Of a DNA stretch of 64,000 nucleotides, positions 36,480 through 49,409 are shown one piece after another. The notes under the pieces are model-generated. The model made no database searches, was not told where the DNA came from, and worked only from the letters and a program-made list of their open reading frames with translations. Numbering within the stretch: the stretch's first letter is position 1; each line of letters starts with the position of its first letter. Source of the stretch: Scatophagus argus (lineage: Eukaryota > Chordata > Actinopteri > Scatophagidae); assembly GCF_020382885.2 (NCBI RefSeq), contig NC_058512.1, forward strand, positions 141,501 to 205,500, in the 5' to 3' direction. A program made the translations under genes and the position numbers.

Positions 36480-39400
36480 TACCTGCACAAACTGCGGTTG
36501 GGCCGGGATTGATATCCAGTTAACGGATATCACTGATCACAAAACTGAACACAAATAACAGGAGAAATTATTTAAATGAACAACATTCGTCCCTGGCTGA
36601 TTTGACCCGCAGCAAAACATCTATGAGTCTGTCACCCGCCACCCGGAAGTTCTTCTTCATTTCCGGCAGACAGGCGGAGTTGCAGCTCATTACTGTCACC
36701 TACAGGCCAACCAGAGAAGGTCAGTCTGTGGTTCTTTGAGCTACATGTCGACGGTCTGAGCGTAAACTCCAGTTTGTGTCACGATTTTTTAATTCACTTC
36801 ATTCATTAACATTTTAAACAGAATTGTTGCTTTAAAATTTATTTCTCTGAACATTTTATGATAAAAAGATTTTTAATAAAATACTAATAAAACAGCAAAA
36901 AAATAACAAAAAAAAGAAACAATGTTAAAACTCATCTGGAGAAATCTCTCTGAAAACTTTAAGCATAAGGACAAGATCCAACACTTACACAAAAACTCAA
37001 CATGAAGCTTAACTTCACTGAAAGATTTCTGGAATTCCCAGAGACTCTTGGAACACGTGGACGAGGAAATATTCAGACTGCTGCAGCAAACAAAAGTCAT
37101 GGTCACCCAAGGCAGCTGGAAACAACACACACACGTGTGTGTTAATCAGTCCAGTGCAGGTGGTGGGAGAGTGAAGGCTGATAGCCAAGCTGTCCTCTCT
37201 GCTGGACAACGACTCCCACCCCCTGCATGAGACTGACAGCACTGGGCAGCTCCTTCAGTGGCAGGCTGCTTCACTTCGAGTGTGTGAAGGAGGGTCACCG
37301 CAGGTCCTCAATAAGTCATGTGCAATAATCCCCTTTGGCTAAGCACAATACAATAACTGACAGGCACCATTTCCACCTGTGTGAACAGGTGAAAACCTGG
37401 GTTATTGTGCAACAGCAGTTCTGATTGGTTCCGCCCCGTCAGAACACATTCTCAGTTTCATTTAAACTCTCAGCAGATACAACAGAGGGAGACGATCTTC
37501 CCGTCAGTAATCTCTGTTGTTAAGCTATTCAACCAATTGTATTATTCTAATCTTTATAATAATTACTGAATTATTTAATCTGGGCTTCATTTTGTCTGTA
37601 CAGATGAGATGATGACACATTTCCTCATAAACTTTATTTTGTGTTTTCTTCAATGATTCCAGCATCTGTGACAAATTTTTCAGACACTTTAATATTCTGG
37701 ATAAACAGTTTCCTTCACAGACAGTTTTCATCACATTTAAGCCTCAACTTCATGTCAACAACATCAACAGGGACGCTCAGATTCACACTGAGAGGAGATT
37801 TAACCTGAAATCTGACATGACATGGACAAAAGTCTGTGGACATCTAAGAACACTACACTGTATTAAAGATATGCAGACATCAGACCACTGTATACTACAT
37901 GGGCAAAAGTATGTGGACATGTGATCAATATACACCAGTGTAGCAGAGCTTTAGTGGGGGAACTGAACTCCAGTTTAAAGCAAAGTCCATTGGCACTGAA
38001 GCTCCCCTCCACATGATGACATGCATGACTGAGAATCCACACACACCAGTGAACATGGCTGCCCCCATACTTTTGGCCACTTTCTGTAACTCTGATTTGT
38101 TTTAATGTAATTTGTCCAAAAATTCAACAATTGAGACAGAATTTTGTTCAAAATAAAGATCAAGTAACTGCAATCTGTCCCTGCAACCTGATTAGTGCAG
38201 TAGATAAACTCTGCCCACATCTCAGTGTGAATCAGTTAAAAACAAAGACACAATACATCACATTGACATCTATGGAAGTCTGTTTCTGACAGAGAAAAAA
38301 AAAAATCAAGTTAGGAACCAGTCAAAAGTTTGACTTCTATTATTTTTGGTCTTTCCCAACAAACCATCTTTTCCCTGACAGACACTGGCCTCCATTTGCA
38401 ACACATTTCTTAGAATTAAAAAAATTACAAAAAGGTAAGAGACAACAGTTTTCAAGTTGTACTAAAGTGAAACCAGCAGAGCCTCCACATTAACAGACAT
38501 GTTGATGTTGAACAGCAGCACCTAAAAATCAAACACTGGCCTCCAGTCAGTAGCACATCAGGTCGTTTGTCAGCCATGTTAAGGCAGCGGGTGTCACGTT
38601 TAAGGCCGACGGTGGCCCAGAACAGACTTGTTAAAAAAAGTGTTTAAACAAAAGTACATTTTGCAAATTGTATTCATGAAGTTTATCTCAAAATATAAGT
38701 TGGTTTATTTGTTACGAGAGCTGTGTGTTGAAATAATACGTTTTCAACTAAAAATTAATTGATCCAAATTAATCCAACGTTTTGTAAATCATCTGCGATC
38801 TGACTGAGTGGCTTGGAGAAGAAAAGAATATGTTCCAGTTTATATTTCATTCAGGAATTTTGTTTTCCTCATTGTTTAATTAATATTTTTCAGTTTTAAG
38901 ACAACCATGTAATCATGTAAGAATATGAAAGCTAATTTGCATCTGAATTCCATACTGTATACTTTGATTAAATTAGTTCAGGAAAGTTTTCTCAAAACAG
39001 AAGTTTGCTGTTAAGTTCAAAATGTTGATTATTGGTTGGATTCATGTAAATAATTTTTATTTAAAAATGAAACTGTAAAAGTTTGAAAAATTTGTTTCTG
39101 TATGTAGACAGGAAAAAAAAATATTTAAAACAATTTTATTTAAATAAAAAAAAATTGAATGAAAACTATCATAAAGCATCTATTCCCCTAACATATTATA
39201 TTGTAAATACATGTTTAAATACAGTTTTGTGACTGGTGACTCTTCCAATGAGAGGCTAACAATGCTAACTAACAGAAATAATGTGTGAGCTACGTATGCT
39301 AACATTTTGGCTAGTAGCAGCTAGCACTAACCTTTCATTTGTCATGGCACTATAAAGGAAATAAACAACAGTATGATGTGATCTGGCTAACCAAAAACTT

Positions 39401-39700
39401 CTGAGGCAAACCCAGCTGTGATTGGTCGGCTCGCCCATCAGCAGGAATTCACAAGAAACCATAGAACAACCAAACCTGGTGGCAAAAACATGACAATAAA
39501 AGTTTTTTGTCATTTTCTGCAAAACAGATTTATTAGTCACTAACTTCAGATGTTAGTGTGCATTTTAATCTAAGTAAAGGTGCTGGTTACTGAATAACAT
39601 TTGTAATTTAGTGTCTGGTTTAATGTGCTAACATAATTTTCCGCTAATGTTTTGCGAGTTTGTAGTTCCAGATTGGCTAGCATGCTAACACAGAGTTTAA
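36480..39700. other. Gap between slc25a46 and slc31a1
   Basis: No coding exon is recognised. The first 200 bases hold the likely slc25a46 promoter. The slc31a1 3'UTR enters from the right; a TTTATT at 39529-39534 (AATAAA on the minus strand), 230 bases past its stop, is a plausible poly(A) signal. Between are AT-rich sequence and a Tc1-like remnant at about 37.8-38.1 kb. Short open frames on both strands look like chance. Confidence 0.5.
37810..38090. mobile_element. Tc1/mariner-like non-autonomous remnant
   Basis: GGGCAAAAGTATGTGGACAT at about 37900 and CCCATACTTTTGGCCAC at about 38065 form an inverted pair resembling the ends of common fish Tc1-like elements. A second, diverged copy of the same end (GGACAAAAGTCTGTGGACAT) lies about 80 bp upstream. 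No transposase remnant is visible. Assignment rests on recalled end sequences only. Confidence 0.45.
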
Positions 39701-39763
39701 GTGTTAGTTTTTATCGATTGTGATCAATAAGACCACCAGATGTGATATTAATTAGCATGCTAG

Positions 39764-41961
39764 CTAATGGCAGTGCTCAGTGATGTCGACAACCACCGCC
39801 TTCCTCCAGCTGAACAGGAAATAGCCCATGCCGGCTCCAGCTGCCACGGCAATGCAGAGGTAAGCATTATAGGTCATGAAGACGAGCATCAGGAAGTAGC
39901 TGACGACCACCTGAACTATGTGCAACAGGGTCTGCAGGAAGTGGGCGGGGCTTAGCATCCGCTGTCTGAGAGGACAAAAGGAGTGCATTAGCGTTTCCGT
40001 TAAAGTCAGCATTTTATATAATGTTGTTCCTTACATGATTTTGCCATTACTTTTAGCATTAGCATATCCATTCATCACCTTCGGAGCTATGTTGCTGTTT
40101 AACTGTTAATAGTGTTAGCATTAGCACACCAATAAAGTTAGCAATACAGTACAGTATTATGCTAAGCTAAAAAATTAGTAGCATTGTTAGCATTAGTCTT
40201 CAGATGTGTGTTGGTATTAGCAGAGCAACATGTTTACACATAGAAGCTGTTTGCTTCATTAACTCCAGTGTTAACTATGAGACTTTATATTCCATCATTT
40301 TAAACTGTTAGGTTTAGCATATCATTTTTAATGTTAGCAGTGTTAGCAATAACTCTCACATCACATCTCTACATATTAAATATTATATTAAACATTAAAT
40401 AAATGTTTTTCCAGTGGAGTGTTTTCAGTCGCATTTGTTAATGTTAATGTCTGTTAATGTCAGTGTTAGCCTCAGTATCTGCTGAGGCTAACACTCTACA
40501 CACATCTGTTTTATCATGATCAGACCAGTTTACCAAACTGAAGTTATGATCCTGATGATGGATCCAGAAAGACTTCCTGTGCAGTGCTGAGATGCTCCAA
40601 TCAGACTCTGCTCAGACTTTATTCATGCTCAGGTCTGATCAGAGCACTTCAAACAAAGCAGGTTAAGAACCAGAACCGGAACCAGGACTAACACCAGGAT
40701 CAGAATCTGAACTCTACAGTTACCTGGGCGACAGTGCTGAGAGGCGGTTCTTAAGTCCAACCGGAAGTTCCGCCCCCTCCACACACTGACTGTCAATCAC
40801 ATGATATTCACATCACATGACTGATGGTCACATGACTGATTTCCTGAGGATTACGTCAGTGACATCAGCACTAACAGATGTGATGTGGTCTAGTGGTCAC
40901 AGGCGGCTTTATGGTTTCTGTGCTCATCGTGTGACACACGTAAAAAAAAACATTTTCCCTCCACACACACGTCACAAAAGCAAATGCTGCAAAGCTAAAT
41001 TAGTATTAAAAATGTTACAAACTCTCTGAGCTCCTTCTATAATCAAATGTTGTTGGACCGAATGGATCAAAGTCTAAGTGTGAATGAGTAAATTATTTTA
41101 ACCCATTCATGTGTGTGAGAAGACGGCTCAAATATTACTTACTCTTACTGAGTGTTGAGATGTTGAGTGCGATATCCACTTCTTCTAAAACTTCCACTAT
41201 CTGATCATTTGAAAGTTTTAGTTTTTTTATATTCTTCAATGTTGTCAAAGTCTTGTCAGTAACGTTACGTGTGAATATAAATCTTCTGTGTGTAATAAAA
41301 TCAAATATTTCATGTTGAACTACATAACATAATCTAGCTATGTATCTACTGACTGCACTTGTGTGTGTCTTGTTAGCGTTACTGTTAGCCACCCACCCGA
41401 CAGTCTTGTGCGTCTCCATCAGCACCGTCCCATCGGCCCCTGGGAGCGGCATGGAGTTGTAGCGGACGTTGACCTGACTGCGACGCAGCAGTGCCTCACG
41501 ACCTATCTTCAACCCCTCGTACAGGACAGCCAGTAGGAAAACACCGATACATGCCCCAACCATCTCTAAGAGGACGAGAGGAGAAGAGAGGGGAGGGGTT
41601 AATGAGACACAAAAACACAATGTATATAAAACTCCATATAAACTACACACTGACCTCCAGGTGAGTTGATGAGCAGGCCAGTGAACAGCAGCTCCACATT
41701 GTTGTAGCCAAAGTAGAAAGTCATCGCCTAGGCAACAACGACATTAGCCTGTTAGCCTGCTCAACGTGTAGCTCACGCTATCATTAAGCAGTGATAAGGT
41801 CCGCCTCTCACCATCCCTCCATGTCCTTCATGTCCTTCATGGTTTCCATCGGTCCCTCCTCCTCCTCCATGGTTGTGTCCAGTGGTGGTGGGTGGGGCCA
41901 TGGTGTGATGATGATGGTGTGTGTGGTCCATCCCCATGGTGCTGTGGTTCATGTGGTCCAT
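39764..41961 (-). CDS. slc31a1: High-affinity copper uptake protein 1 (CTR1)
   Basis: Trimeric plasma-membrane Cu(I) importer. Minus-strand coding exons, 5' to 3': 41961-41812, 41727-41655, 41565-41397, 39965-39764, giving 197 aa (human 190). The acceptor lies 2 bases before the ATG, so the 5'UTR is almost wholly in upstream exons. The extracellular N-terminus has Met/His copper-binding clusters ([19 protein letters not shown]) and a Gly-rich part. TM1 begins at [19 protein letters not shown]. The cytosolic loop keeps [17 protein letters not shown] and [10 protein letters not shown]2 has the MxxxM motif (LMLVFMTYN), TM3 has the GxxxG motif, and the C-terminus is the copper-binding HCH. All functional motifs are intact. 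The last intron (39966-41396) is AT-rich with many TTAGC words. Confidence 0.97.
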
Positions 41962-43419
41962 GGCTGCAGTGGAACCAGAAAAGTTCACACTCCAGTTTAA
42001 TCACTGCCACGATTATCCTGCCTCACTCCTCTCTGGAGCAAAATCTTGCTATGTGTTATGAAACTACAATTCCCATGATGCTCTGTGTTATCCACAGATC
42101 CAGTGAGCCTTTGTTTCTTTTCATTTCACAGTTTCCGTTAAAAGCCCCCGAGCCTCAGTCTCTTCTGTTTTCATGAGCCGCATCCCTCGGTCACCCTGTT
42201 CGGGTTGAGTTGTCATGTTATACGTGTGGCTAAACAATTCATTTTGAACTCAAAGGCATCAGTTCTCCTCAGAGCACGATTTCTGGGGCTTACCGACCTG
42301 GCTGTCCATGGCTGAGTATCTCTTCATCACACACTGTTTTAAACGTGCAGAACTGTAAACCAACGCTGGCTAAAACAAAGCAGCACATTTGATGAGCTTT
42401 ACAGGCTGATGGTCTTCACTTATCATGGTGGTTCATAAACAGCCCTACATGTTGGCATTAGCATGTTAGCATCTATCTGATTAGCAACAACATTTTTCAC
42501 TTCCTCCATTTTGACAAATTAAATGATGCAGAAAGAAAAAACTCTAAACATGAGAGAAGGAGCCAGCTGACAGACAAACTTTCTGCAATTATCACTGTCA
42601 GTGTGAGGCATTAAGGTCAGTGAGCAGCAGTTAACTTCACATAGGAACAGTCCTCACCTGGACTCAGGTAAAGCAGGTGAAGTCTTGTTATTATAGATGG
42701 AAACTGGGCGAGAGGCATGAAGAACACACTCTCTCTTACCTCTGAGACGCCTCTTCATTCAAAGTGATGCCGAGCCGACCAGAGGCACAAACGCACTGAA
42801 CGCTGATGACATCACAGCGGCAAACCATGGCAACAGCCTGACATCACTGAGCAGATGCACTGCTGTAATCTGATTGGCTCTCAGGCCCTGAGGCAACAGG
42901 TGGCAGAGTAAGCCAATCAGAGCACTCCGAGCTGCTGTCTGCCATCAGACAATTAGATCAGAGCAACATTAAAATTAACAGGAAGGTCAGTTGTCGCCGT
43001 CAGCAACACTTGCTTCCTGTTTTCCGTTTGACGTGTCACTTTGAATTACAAATATAGACGTGACTTTTTGTTGTCCTCAACGTCTCAGTCAGTTCAACAT
43101 GGACCGAAGTTTAAGACGTTAAGTTCTGCTCTTTGTCATCACGCTCTGACCTTTGGATGGTCCCAGTCTCAGTTGGGAAACAATCTAATAAAGTGCGATA
43201 ACGAAGTGACCTTTTCTCTGAACGCCTTCAGGACAAACTTCACAGTGAAGAGCCTGCAGCCACAGGAAGTGCTGCAGAGGCAGCGTTTTAGTTTTACCTC
43301 GAGACAGACCTGTTGGGGTGTCGTAGATGCAGCTCAGGGACATTTTGAACATGTTTAGCAGCACAACACCACATTCACGTTCCCGTCAGAATGAACACTA
43401 GAGATCTTTTCATACAGCG

Positions 43420-43635
43420 CCACCATCAGGCCAACATGTTAATGTGTGACTGATGACACTAACATCAACCTCAGCTGCACTTTGTGTTTACTGTTCATGC
43501 TAGCATGCTAACACACTAAGCTCAGATGAGCATAGTAAACATTTTACCTGCTCAGCATCAGCATGTTAGCATTGTTAGCATGCTCATTTTAGCCTCACGG
43601 AGCAGCTAACATGTTCAGCTCTTTATCTGCTGCAT
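43420..43635. repeat. Dispersed repeat rich in TTAGCATGCTAA words
   Basis: A run of words such as GCTAGCATGCTAACACACTA, GTAAACATTTTACCTGCTC and CAGCATGTTAGCATTG, ending in AGCCTCACGGAGC, matches a dispersed repeat I recall from many teleost introns. Related words recur at 39.6-40.5 kb, 42.45 kb and elsewhere in the window. No coding capacity or terminal structure is obvious. Confidence 0.5.
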
Positions 43636-44451
43636 CTCAAGGCTGAACGGCGACGGTTTGTCTCCAGTTTGATGAACGTTGACGGACTGTGAGCGATGGG
43701 ACTTTGGGTCAGCAATAAACCAAACATTTCAGCCTGTCAGGATTCATTCTCGTCCCCTTTACAACTTACTGGAAAACGTTTTTGAAATAACACAGCTCTA
43801 ACATCCCTCCACTTTTTCAGTGTTGCCTGCTGCCTGAGTTTTGAATGGCTGATCTCAGGCCTATCAGCACAGTTTATTTAAAAATCTTAAAACAGAGACA
43901 GGAAGTAGAATCTCTTACCTGGAGAGGAGGGAGGCCTGAGGAGACTGTCTGAAAGAAGGAGAGGAGGAACAGAGCGTCAGTTTAACAGCCAATAAAAACT
44001 GACAGCAGGAAAAACTTCAGCCAATCAGACACTGGCCTGATTCTCAGACAGCCAATCAGCTTCCACACTGTGTGCACATTGGGCCAATCAGCTGTGAGGA
44101 GGGTTACTGAAGAATCCTCATGCGTACTGTTCACGCTCAGTTTACAGCCCCTGCAGGTCAGCAGATCTCAGCTTTTCATTCGTTCACCACAGTGAATATT
44201 ACAGACTGCAGTGATCGCGTGGCTGTGACCTGCAGCGTTCACAGGTGAGTGTGGGATCTACTGTTGAAGATCTGCCTGTAACTGATTCATTTCCTGTTGA
44301 CCTCTGACCCCGAGTCAGCCAGAGCAGTCACAGGAAGTTCAACTACAAGCCAACATTTTTACAATCCGTTAACCCTGTGAACTTTTATCATCACTTTTAT
44401 GTCAGCTCATCACTTTCAGTCTTCATCTACCAATCACAACAGCTTCCTCGA

Positions 44452-44452
44452 T

Positions 44453-44481
<29 letters not shown>
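44452..44481. repeat. (CA)n microsatellite
   Basis: About 14 CA units in the presumed slc31a1 leader region; no other feature nearby. Confidence 0.85.
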
Positions 44482-44483
<2 letters not shown>

Positions 44484-45901
44484 TTCAAACTGAGGACTTT
44501 GTCTGAAGACACTTTGGGGTGATGATGTTATACAATTTGATGACGCACTTCAAAGCTTCTTCCAGTGTTAAAATGATCCTCAGCACCATTTAAACTGTAT
44601 GACAACCAGTTTAATCACAACTCACTGTTTGTTAGGTGATGAAAATGTTTCTGAATGAGAACAATAACATGAATCGCTTGTACATGTACGTGCTGTTTTG
44701 TTGCTGATGAACGTCTGACTCCTATTAGGTGTTTATCATGTGGGTCCATGTGGAAACCTTAAATAAAGCTGGACATAAGTAAAGAAACACGTTTTGACTT
44801 CAGTGATTCAGTTTAAATGTTTCCAAACATCCTGAGTTCACATGACACAAGAACTGGATGACCATAAACCTGTTGAACTGAAAGACGCACATCAAGCTGT
44901 CTGTCTGTCAGCACGTGCTCATAAAGAACAGGACGGCCTGACTGACAGATAATAAAACCTCGTGTGTCCTCCACACTGAACCTTTGACACTTGAGAAACA
45001 ACACGACAAACACGTAACACGAGTGTCTGTGCAGTTACTGCCCGCCGCCGCGGGCAGGCTGTTAGTCAATAAATTATTCCATTTTGCGACGGGATCGAGT
45101 ATATTTTACGTTCTGGTTTTGTACTGAAGTTTAACATTGTGATGCTGTGAAAAACCTCAGCAGACACCAGCAGCTCACACTGGGACTAAACTGCAGGCAG
45201 ACCAACATAAGGACGTTTTAGTGTTTGACAGTCAGAAAGGAGCAAAACCTGAATAGGAAAGACACACTGAACCTGCATGTAGACCAAACAGAAAACACAC
45301 AACCTGCTGCTATTTATCTGCTCCAACATCTGTGCTGAGAGCACAGAGTTTGCTGAGGTCCTGGATGGAGGCCATAGAGCCTGCAGAGACAGCTGGAGCC
45401 GAGTGAAGCTCATACACCAGTCACAGCAATTATTTGGAAAACCAGCTCCAATATTTTCATCGTAGACACTGGACAGACATGTCGGTTACGTTAATGTTTT
45501 GATGAAGCTGAACCAGAAGCCAGGAAGTCGACAGGCACCAGTTCAACACAGCAGCTAAGCAAAGCTACATGTAAGATGTCAACTGACTCAGACCAGAACA
45601 GACCCATTGGAGTCTGGTACTGGACTGAGTTAACCTACTGTAGCCTCGCTGCTGACTGGCACTGGGTCACTTAGTGGGTTAATCAGTCAGCTGATCAGCA
45701 GAAAATTAATCACCAACAAATGATTTCAACACAAGTCAACGCAAAGATTCAGTGGTTCCAGTTTCAGTTTGTCTGTTTTATAACGTGCATTTTTCACGAT
45801 TTTATAGACCAGACTGAGAAAATATTCAGCAGATTAATCGATAATAAAAATAACTGTTAGCTGCAGTTGATCTCACTGTATGTCTATGTGCAAAAGAAAC
45901 G

Positions 45902-45902
<1 letters not shown>

Positions 45903-45971
<69 letters not shown>
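45903..45971. repeat. Compound (GT)n(GA)n microsatellite
   Basis: About 14 GT units run directly into about 20 GA units. The GT half can form Z-DNA and the GA half is a polypurine tract able to form H-DNA. Confidence 0.9.
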
Positions 45972-45977
<6 letters not shown>

Positions 45978-46850
45978 TTTTTACAGTTGACATGCCGACA
46001 CGTTGTTGGTATCGTCACTGTCGCTGATCTGAGGTCAGTAAACCTTCCCTCTCTGGCATCGTTTCTGTATCTCACTGACTTCGCTGCTGCAGTCAGCCAG
46101 ACTCCACCGAAAAACCTGCCAGGTTCACGCTGCCTTGCTGATGTGATGCACGCCGCAGGGTTGCACCCATCACTCAGAGTTTGTGAAAATTAATTTCAAA
46201 CCAGATTCTCTTTTAAATTGTATGAACCTGTACAACACGCGGAGACAGCAGCGGAGATTCCCGTAAATCAGCTCCCAAAAGGGGAGGATTTATGGGGATG
46301 AAGACGGCGACGGTGCAGTACGTACAAGCCGAATTTACAACAAGACTGGTCCTGTTCTGAAACTGTCAATAGTACAAGCGTCAGGAGTAGAATTATTTTC
46401 TGTGTACAAGAATAGCTAACTCTAGGTCTTTTCGAAGGAAGTTCGTACGGTAGTGTGCTACTGCGCTACGGTGTAGCAGCAGAGGTCACTGGCAGTTACA
46501 CACACACATACACAAACACACCCAAAGAAAATCGTGACCTCACCTAGAAATCTTCTGGAAATTCTTCTACTTTTTCTCCTCTAAAAATGCACAAGAAGAT
46601 AAAACAGAAGAGGAAATGAAAGAAGAAGAAAGTCGTTCGCTTCTGAAACTTCTTCCCTTCACCGTCTGCCTCTCTACTCCGCCACCGCTTCCGTGTCGTT
46701 GCGTCATTACGTCTTTACGCAGACACGGGAGACAGCCTATCATTGTTTTCTTTGGAGGGGTTAGGGAGATGTGAAGGGAACACAACCAATCATAACGCGA
46801 ACTAAGCAGTGGGGGCGGGACTTTGTTGGAGCCACGTAAGCGGGTTTGTA

Positions 46851-47834
46851 GTTGAGTCAGGTGATCAGCGCGTGGAAAAACTCAATCTCCTGTTTCCGCA
46901 GACTTTAAACGACTGTAAAGTATCTTCTAAAGTATCAGAAACAAGAGTGGGTTAAGACTGATTCGTTTGTATTTTATAACAAGTTTAAAGAAAGTTATTT
47001 TCATTTGTTTGTGATCACAATTTTTCTTTTTTCGGTTGTAATTGTTTCAGGTTTCGATTGTACACACACCAAACTTGGGGGCAGAACTACGAGATATACA
47101 TTGTCAACAAATTAACAAAATGTAACCATAGCAACAAAACTGATGCTTCACACCATGTCGCCAGCTTCCTGCTCCAGTATCTGAGGACATACAGGTTCAG
47201 CGCCCTCTGGTGGCCTTCAGATGAACTTGAGATATTTCTGTAAAATGTCAGCCAGTCACAGAGCTGCATCACAAATGCTTTCATCCAATCAATAATCAGT
47301 TTAATTTTTGTTTTGTTTTGTTTTTCATCATCACTTCACAGACAACAGGAAATCACATGGTCATATGTTGGACAAAAAAATGCAAATATGCACAAGACAT
47401 TCACAAATAAAAGCCTTTCTACTTTCTCCAACCAATCATCATGATTGGTAGAGAGTGCAAGCAATCAGCTCATGATTTCACTGAATTTCATGTTTTATTT
47501 TACTGTGAACAGAAAGCTGATTGGCTGATTTTCTCTGCAAACCTCACAGAGATACAGCCAAGAAAGACTTTTATTTTGTTAAAATCAGAAAAGATTTAAC
47601 AAAAAAGTAATTTGAATGTATACGTTTATAAATATCTCGTAAACATCAACACAGTAACACATTTATTAACGTTCTCTTCTCAATCGGAGCAGGAAAACAG
47701 GAGGTAATGAACTGCAAACCCTTGAAATAAACATTTTTGGGAGAATTCAAAACTAAAGGGTTTGGCTGAAGCTAATGATGCTAACGTTCATGCCTCCCGT
47801 TTGCCCTGCCCCTTGGTGTATTAGCTCCGCCCCC
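46851..47834 (-). other. atp6v1g1: atp6v1g1 3'UTR and gap to slc31a1 promoter
   Basis: No coding exon is recognised. Minus-strand AATAAA candidates lie at plus positions 47570-47575 and 47494-47499. The rest down to 46851 is unique-looking AT-rich sequence, with the slc31a1 promoter candidate at the lower edge. Confidence 0.45.
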
Positions 47835-49409
47835 TCAGCCAGCCACACGGTAGTTAGCATGAAACTCTGGCTGAATGTCGCAGACACGTCGCAGCAGCTC
47901 GCTCAGCACCGTTTCCCGGTTACCACGGTAACTAGCCTGGATACGACCCATTCGTTCGGCTGTATCACGGTCCACCTCCACTGCACTGTTGCCATGGGAA
48001 CCGAGAGCCTGGGGGGGATAAAGAATAAATGTAAGGTAGCAAGTAATTATTAAGCAACAGCAGCAGCGTAGTATTAGTATCATCAAATTCTGTTTAATTT
48101 ATGTTAAATCAAACATCACCAGTTATTGGAATCTGGGTTGTGTTGTGAGCAGTATTATCAGAAGTACTGGCAGTAGTGTCAGTAGCATTGTAGTGTCAGT
48201 AGCATTGTAGTGTCAGTAGCATTGGGACATACAGCAGCCTCTTTGGTCTTGAACTCTTTCTCTCTCTGCAGTCGATACTGTTCAATCTCAGCCTGAGCTT
48301 CTTCCTTTGCCTGCTTCAGACGCCTGTTCTTACCTGCAGACAGACAGACAGATGGATGGACAGGCAGACAGAGACAGAAACTTAAATCTGTAGTTTTTAT
48401 TTCACAATTGTGTTGACAGCTCTAATGTCTTTTATGTTAACAAAGTCTTTTGAATTGAACTGAGAGACAGAAACAGTGACAGCATTCATCATTAGTCAAC
48501 AGTCACTGATGACTTTGCTGATCAACTCATTGATTCTCTATGACTCTTTATCACAAGATGTTATCGCCGTATCCCATGATGCTCAGCGGCTGACTCAAAC
48601 AAACCATCAGCCTCAAGTGACACTGAGCACAGGGAACAGAATGGAAAAATCCACACTAACACGCATACAAGGTGTAGTAGCAGCATAATGAACACCAGGA
48701 ACGATTAAGTAAGCAAGGTGCAAGAATTGTTCAGAAAACTTTGGGTTAGAAATAAGTAAATGAAAATGTGTGTAAATGGTACTACAGAGACTGGAGTGAA
48801 TAAGATTTCTAAATGTCTGCTGAAACGAACCAAATCAAAAACATATTTATCCTATTAAAAAAACAAACTCAATGAGACTGAGACATGCGTGTAATCTAAC
48901 TGTTGATGTGCAGTACATTTATAAACGATCATACCACAAGTGTTAACGACTTGACCTGAAACCGACACCAGCAGTGCAAACTGGGACATTTCACCAAAAC
49001 AAGTCAGGAGGTTGGAAAAGGGGAAGTTAATGACTTTCAGACCGTCTCCGGTTTGACTGAAATAATCTCTGAAAATACAGGTTTTCACAGTCAGTTGATT
49101 TACAACCGGACTGCGCCACCCACCGGGCTTTCTCCTCATTTCTGCTGACTTTTACCAGTTTCTACTGCTCCCCACCACCGTCTCCTGCGTCTTGGTTTTC
49201 TTAGTTTAGTTTCTTAGATTTTCCAACAGGTTTTACTGAGCGACTGCTTCGTCACTATTTTCACCGCTTTAATCTGCCAACGGGCTAACGGGCCGCTGCG
49301 GGCTCGCAGGCCGCCTGTCCTACTCACGTTTGCGGGCTTCGGCCACCTTCTCGGCCGCTCTCTTCTCCGCCTGCAGCAGCTGCTGGATGCCCTGCGACTG
49401 ACTGGCCAT
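47835..49409 (-). CDS. atp6v1g1: V-type proton ATPase subunit G1
   Basis: Subunit G of the peripheral stalk of the V1 sector of the vacuolar H+-ATPase; it pairs with subunit E as a long coiled coil on the cytosolic face of endomembranes. Three coding exons on the minus strand: 49409-49328, 48333-48233 and 48008-47835, giving 118 aa, the same as human ATP6V1G1. The N-terminus MASQSQGIQQLLQAEKRAAE and the helix KNRRLKQAKEEAQAEIEQYR are nearly invariant in the family. The C-terminal part ends VCDIQPEFHANYRVAG. The sequence favours G1 over G2/G3 through the SQSQGIQQLLQ start and the 9q32-type neighbours; not tested by phylogeny. Its 5' end faces man2a1. Confidence 0.95.

Larger units (their letters stand above)
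41964..46850 (-). promoter_or_regulatory. slc31a1: Probable slc31a1 leader introns and remote promoter
   Basis: No coding exon is seen over almost 5 kb. Minus-strand donors with good consensus occur at plus positions 42739-42734, 43918-43913 and 46543-46538, each preceded by exon-like sequence, so several untranslated first exons are possible. The segment 46680-46830 is GC-richer with CpGs, a GGGCGG box and ATTGG/CCAAT-like sequence, a plausible promoter. Which exons are real cannot be decided without transcripts. Confidence 0.4.

Noticed and set aside
36157-36558. 133-codon plus-strand open frame
   Set aside because: It is the antisense shadow of slc25a46 exon 1, a GC-rich coding exon.
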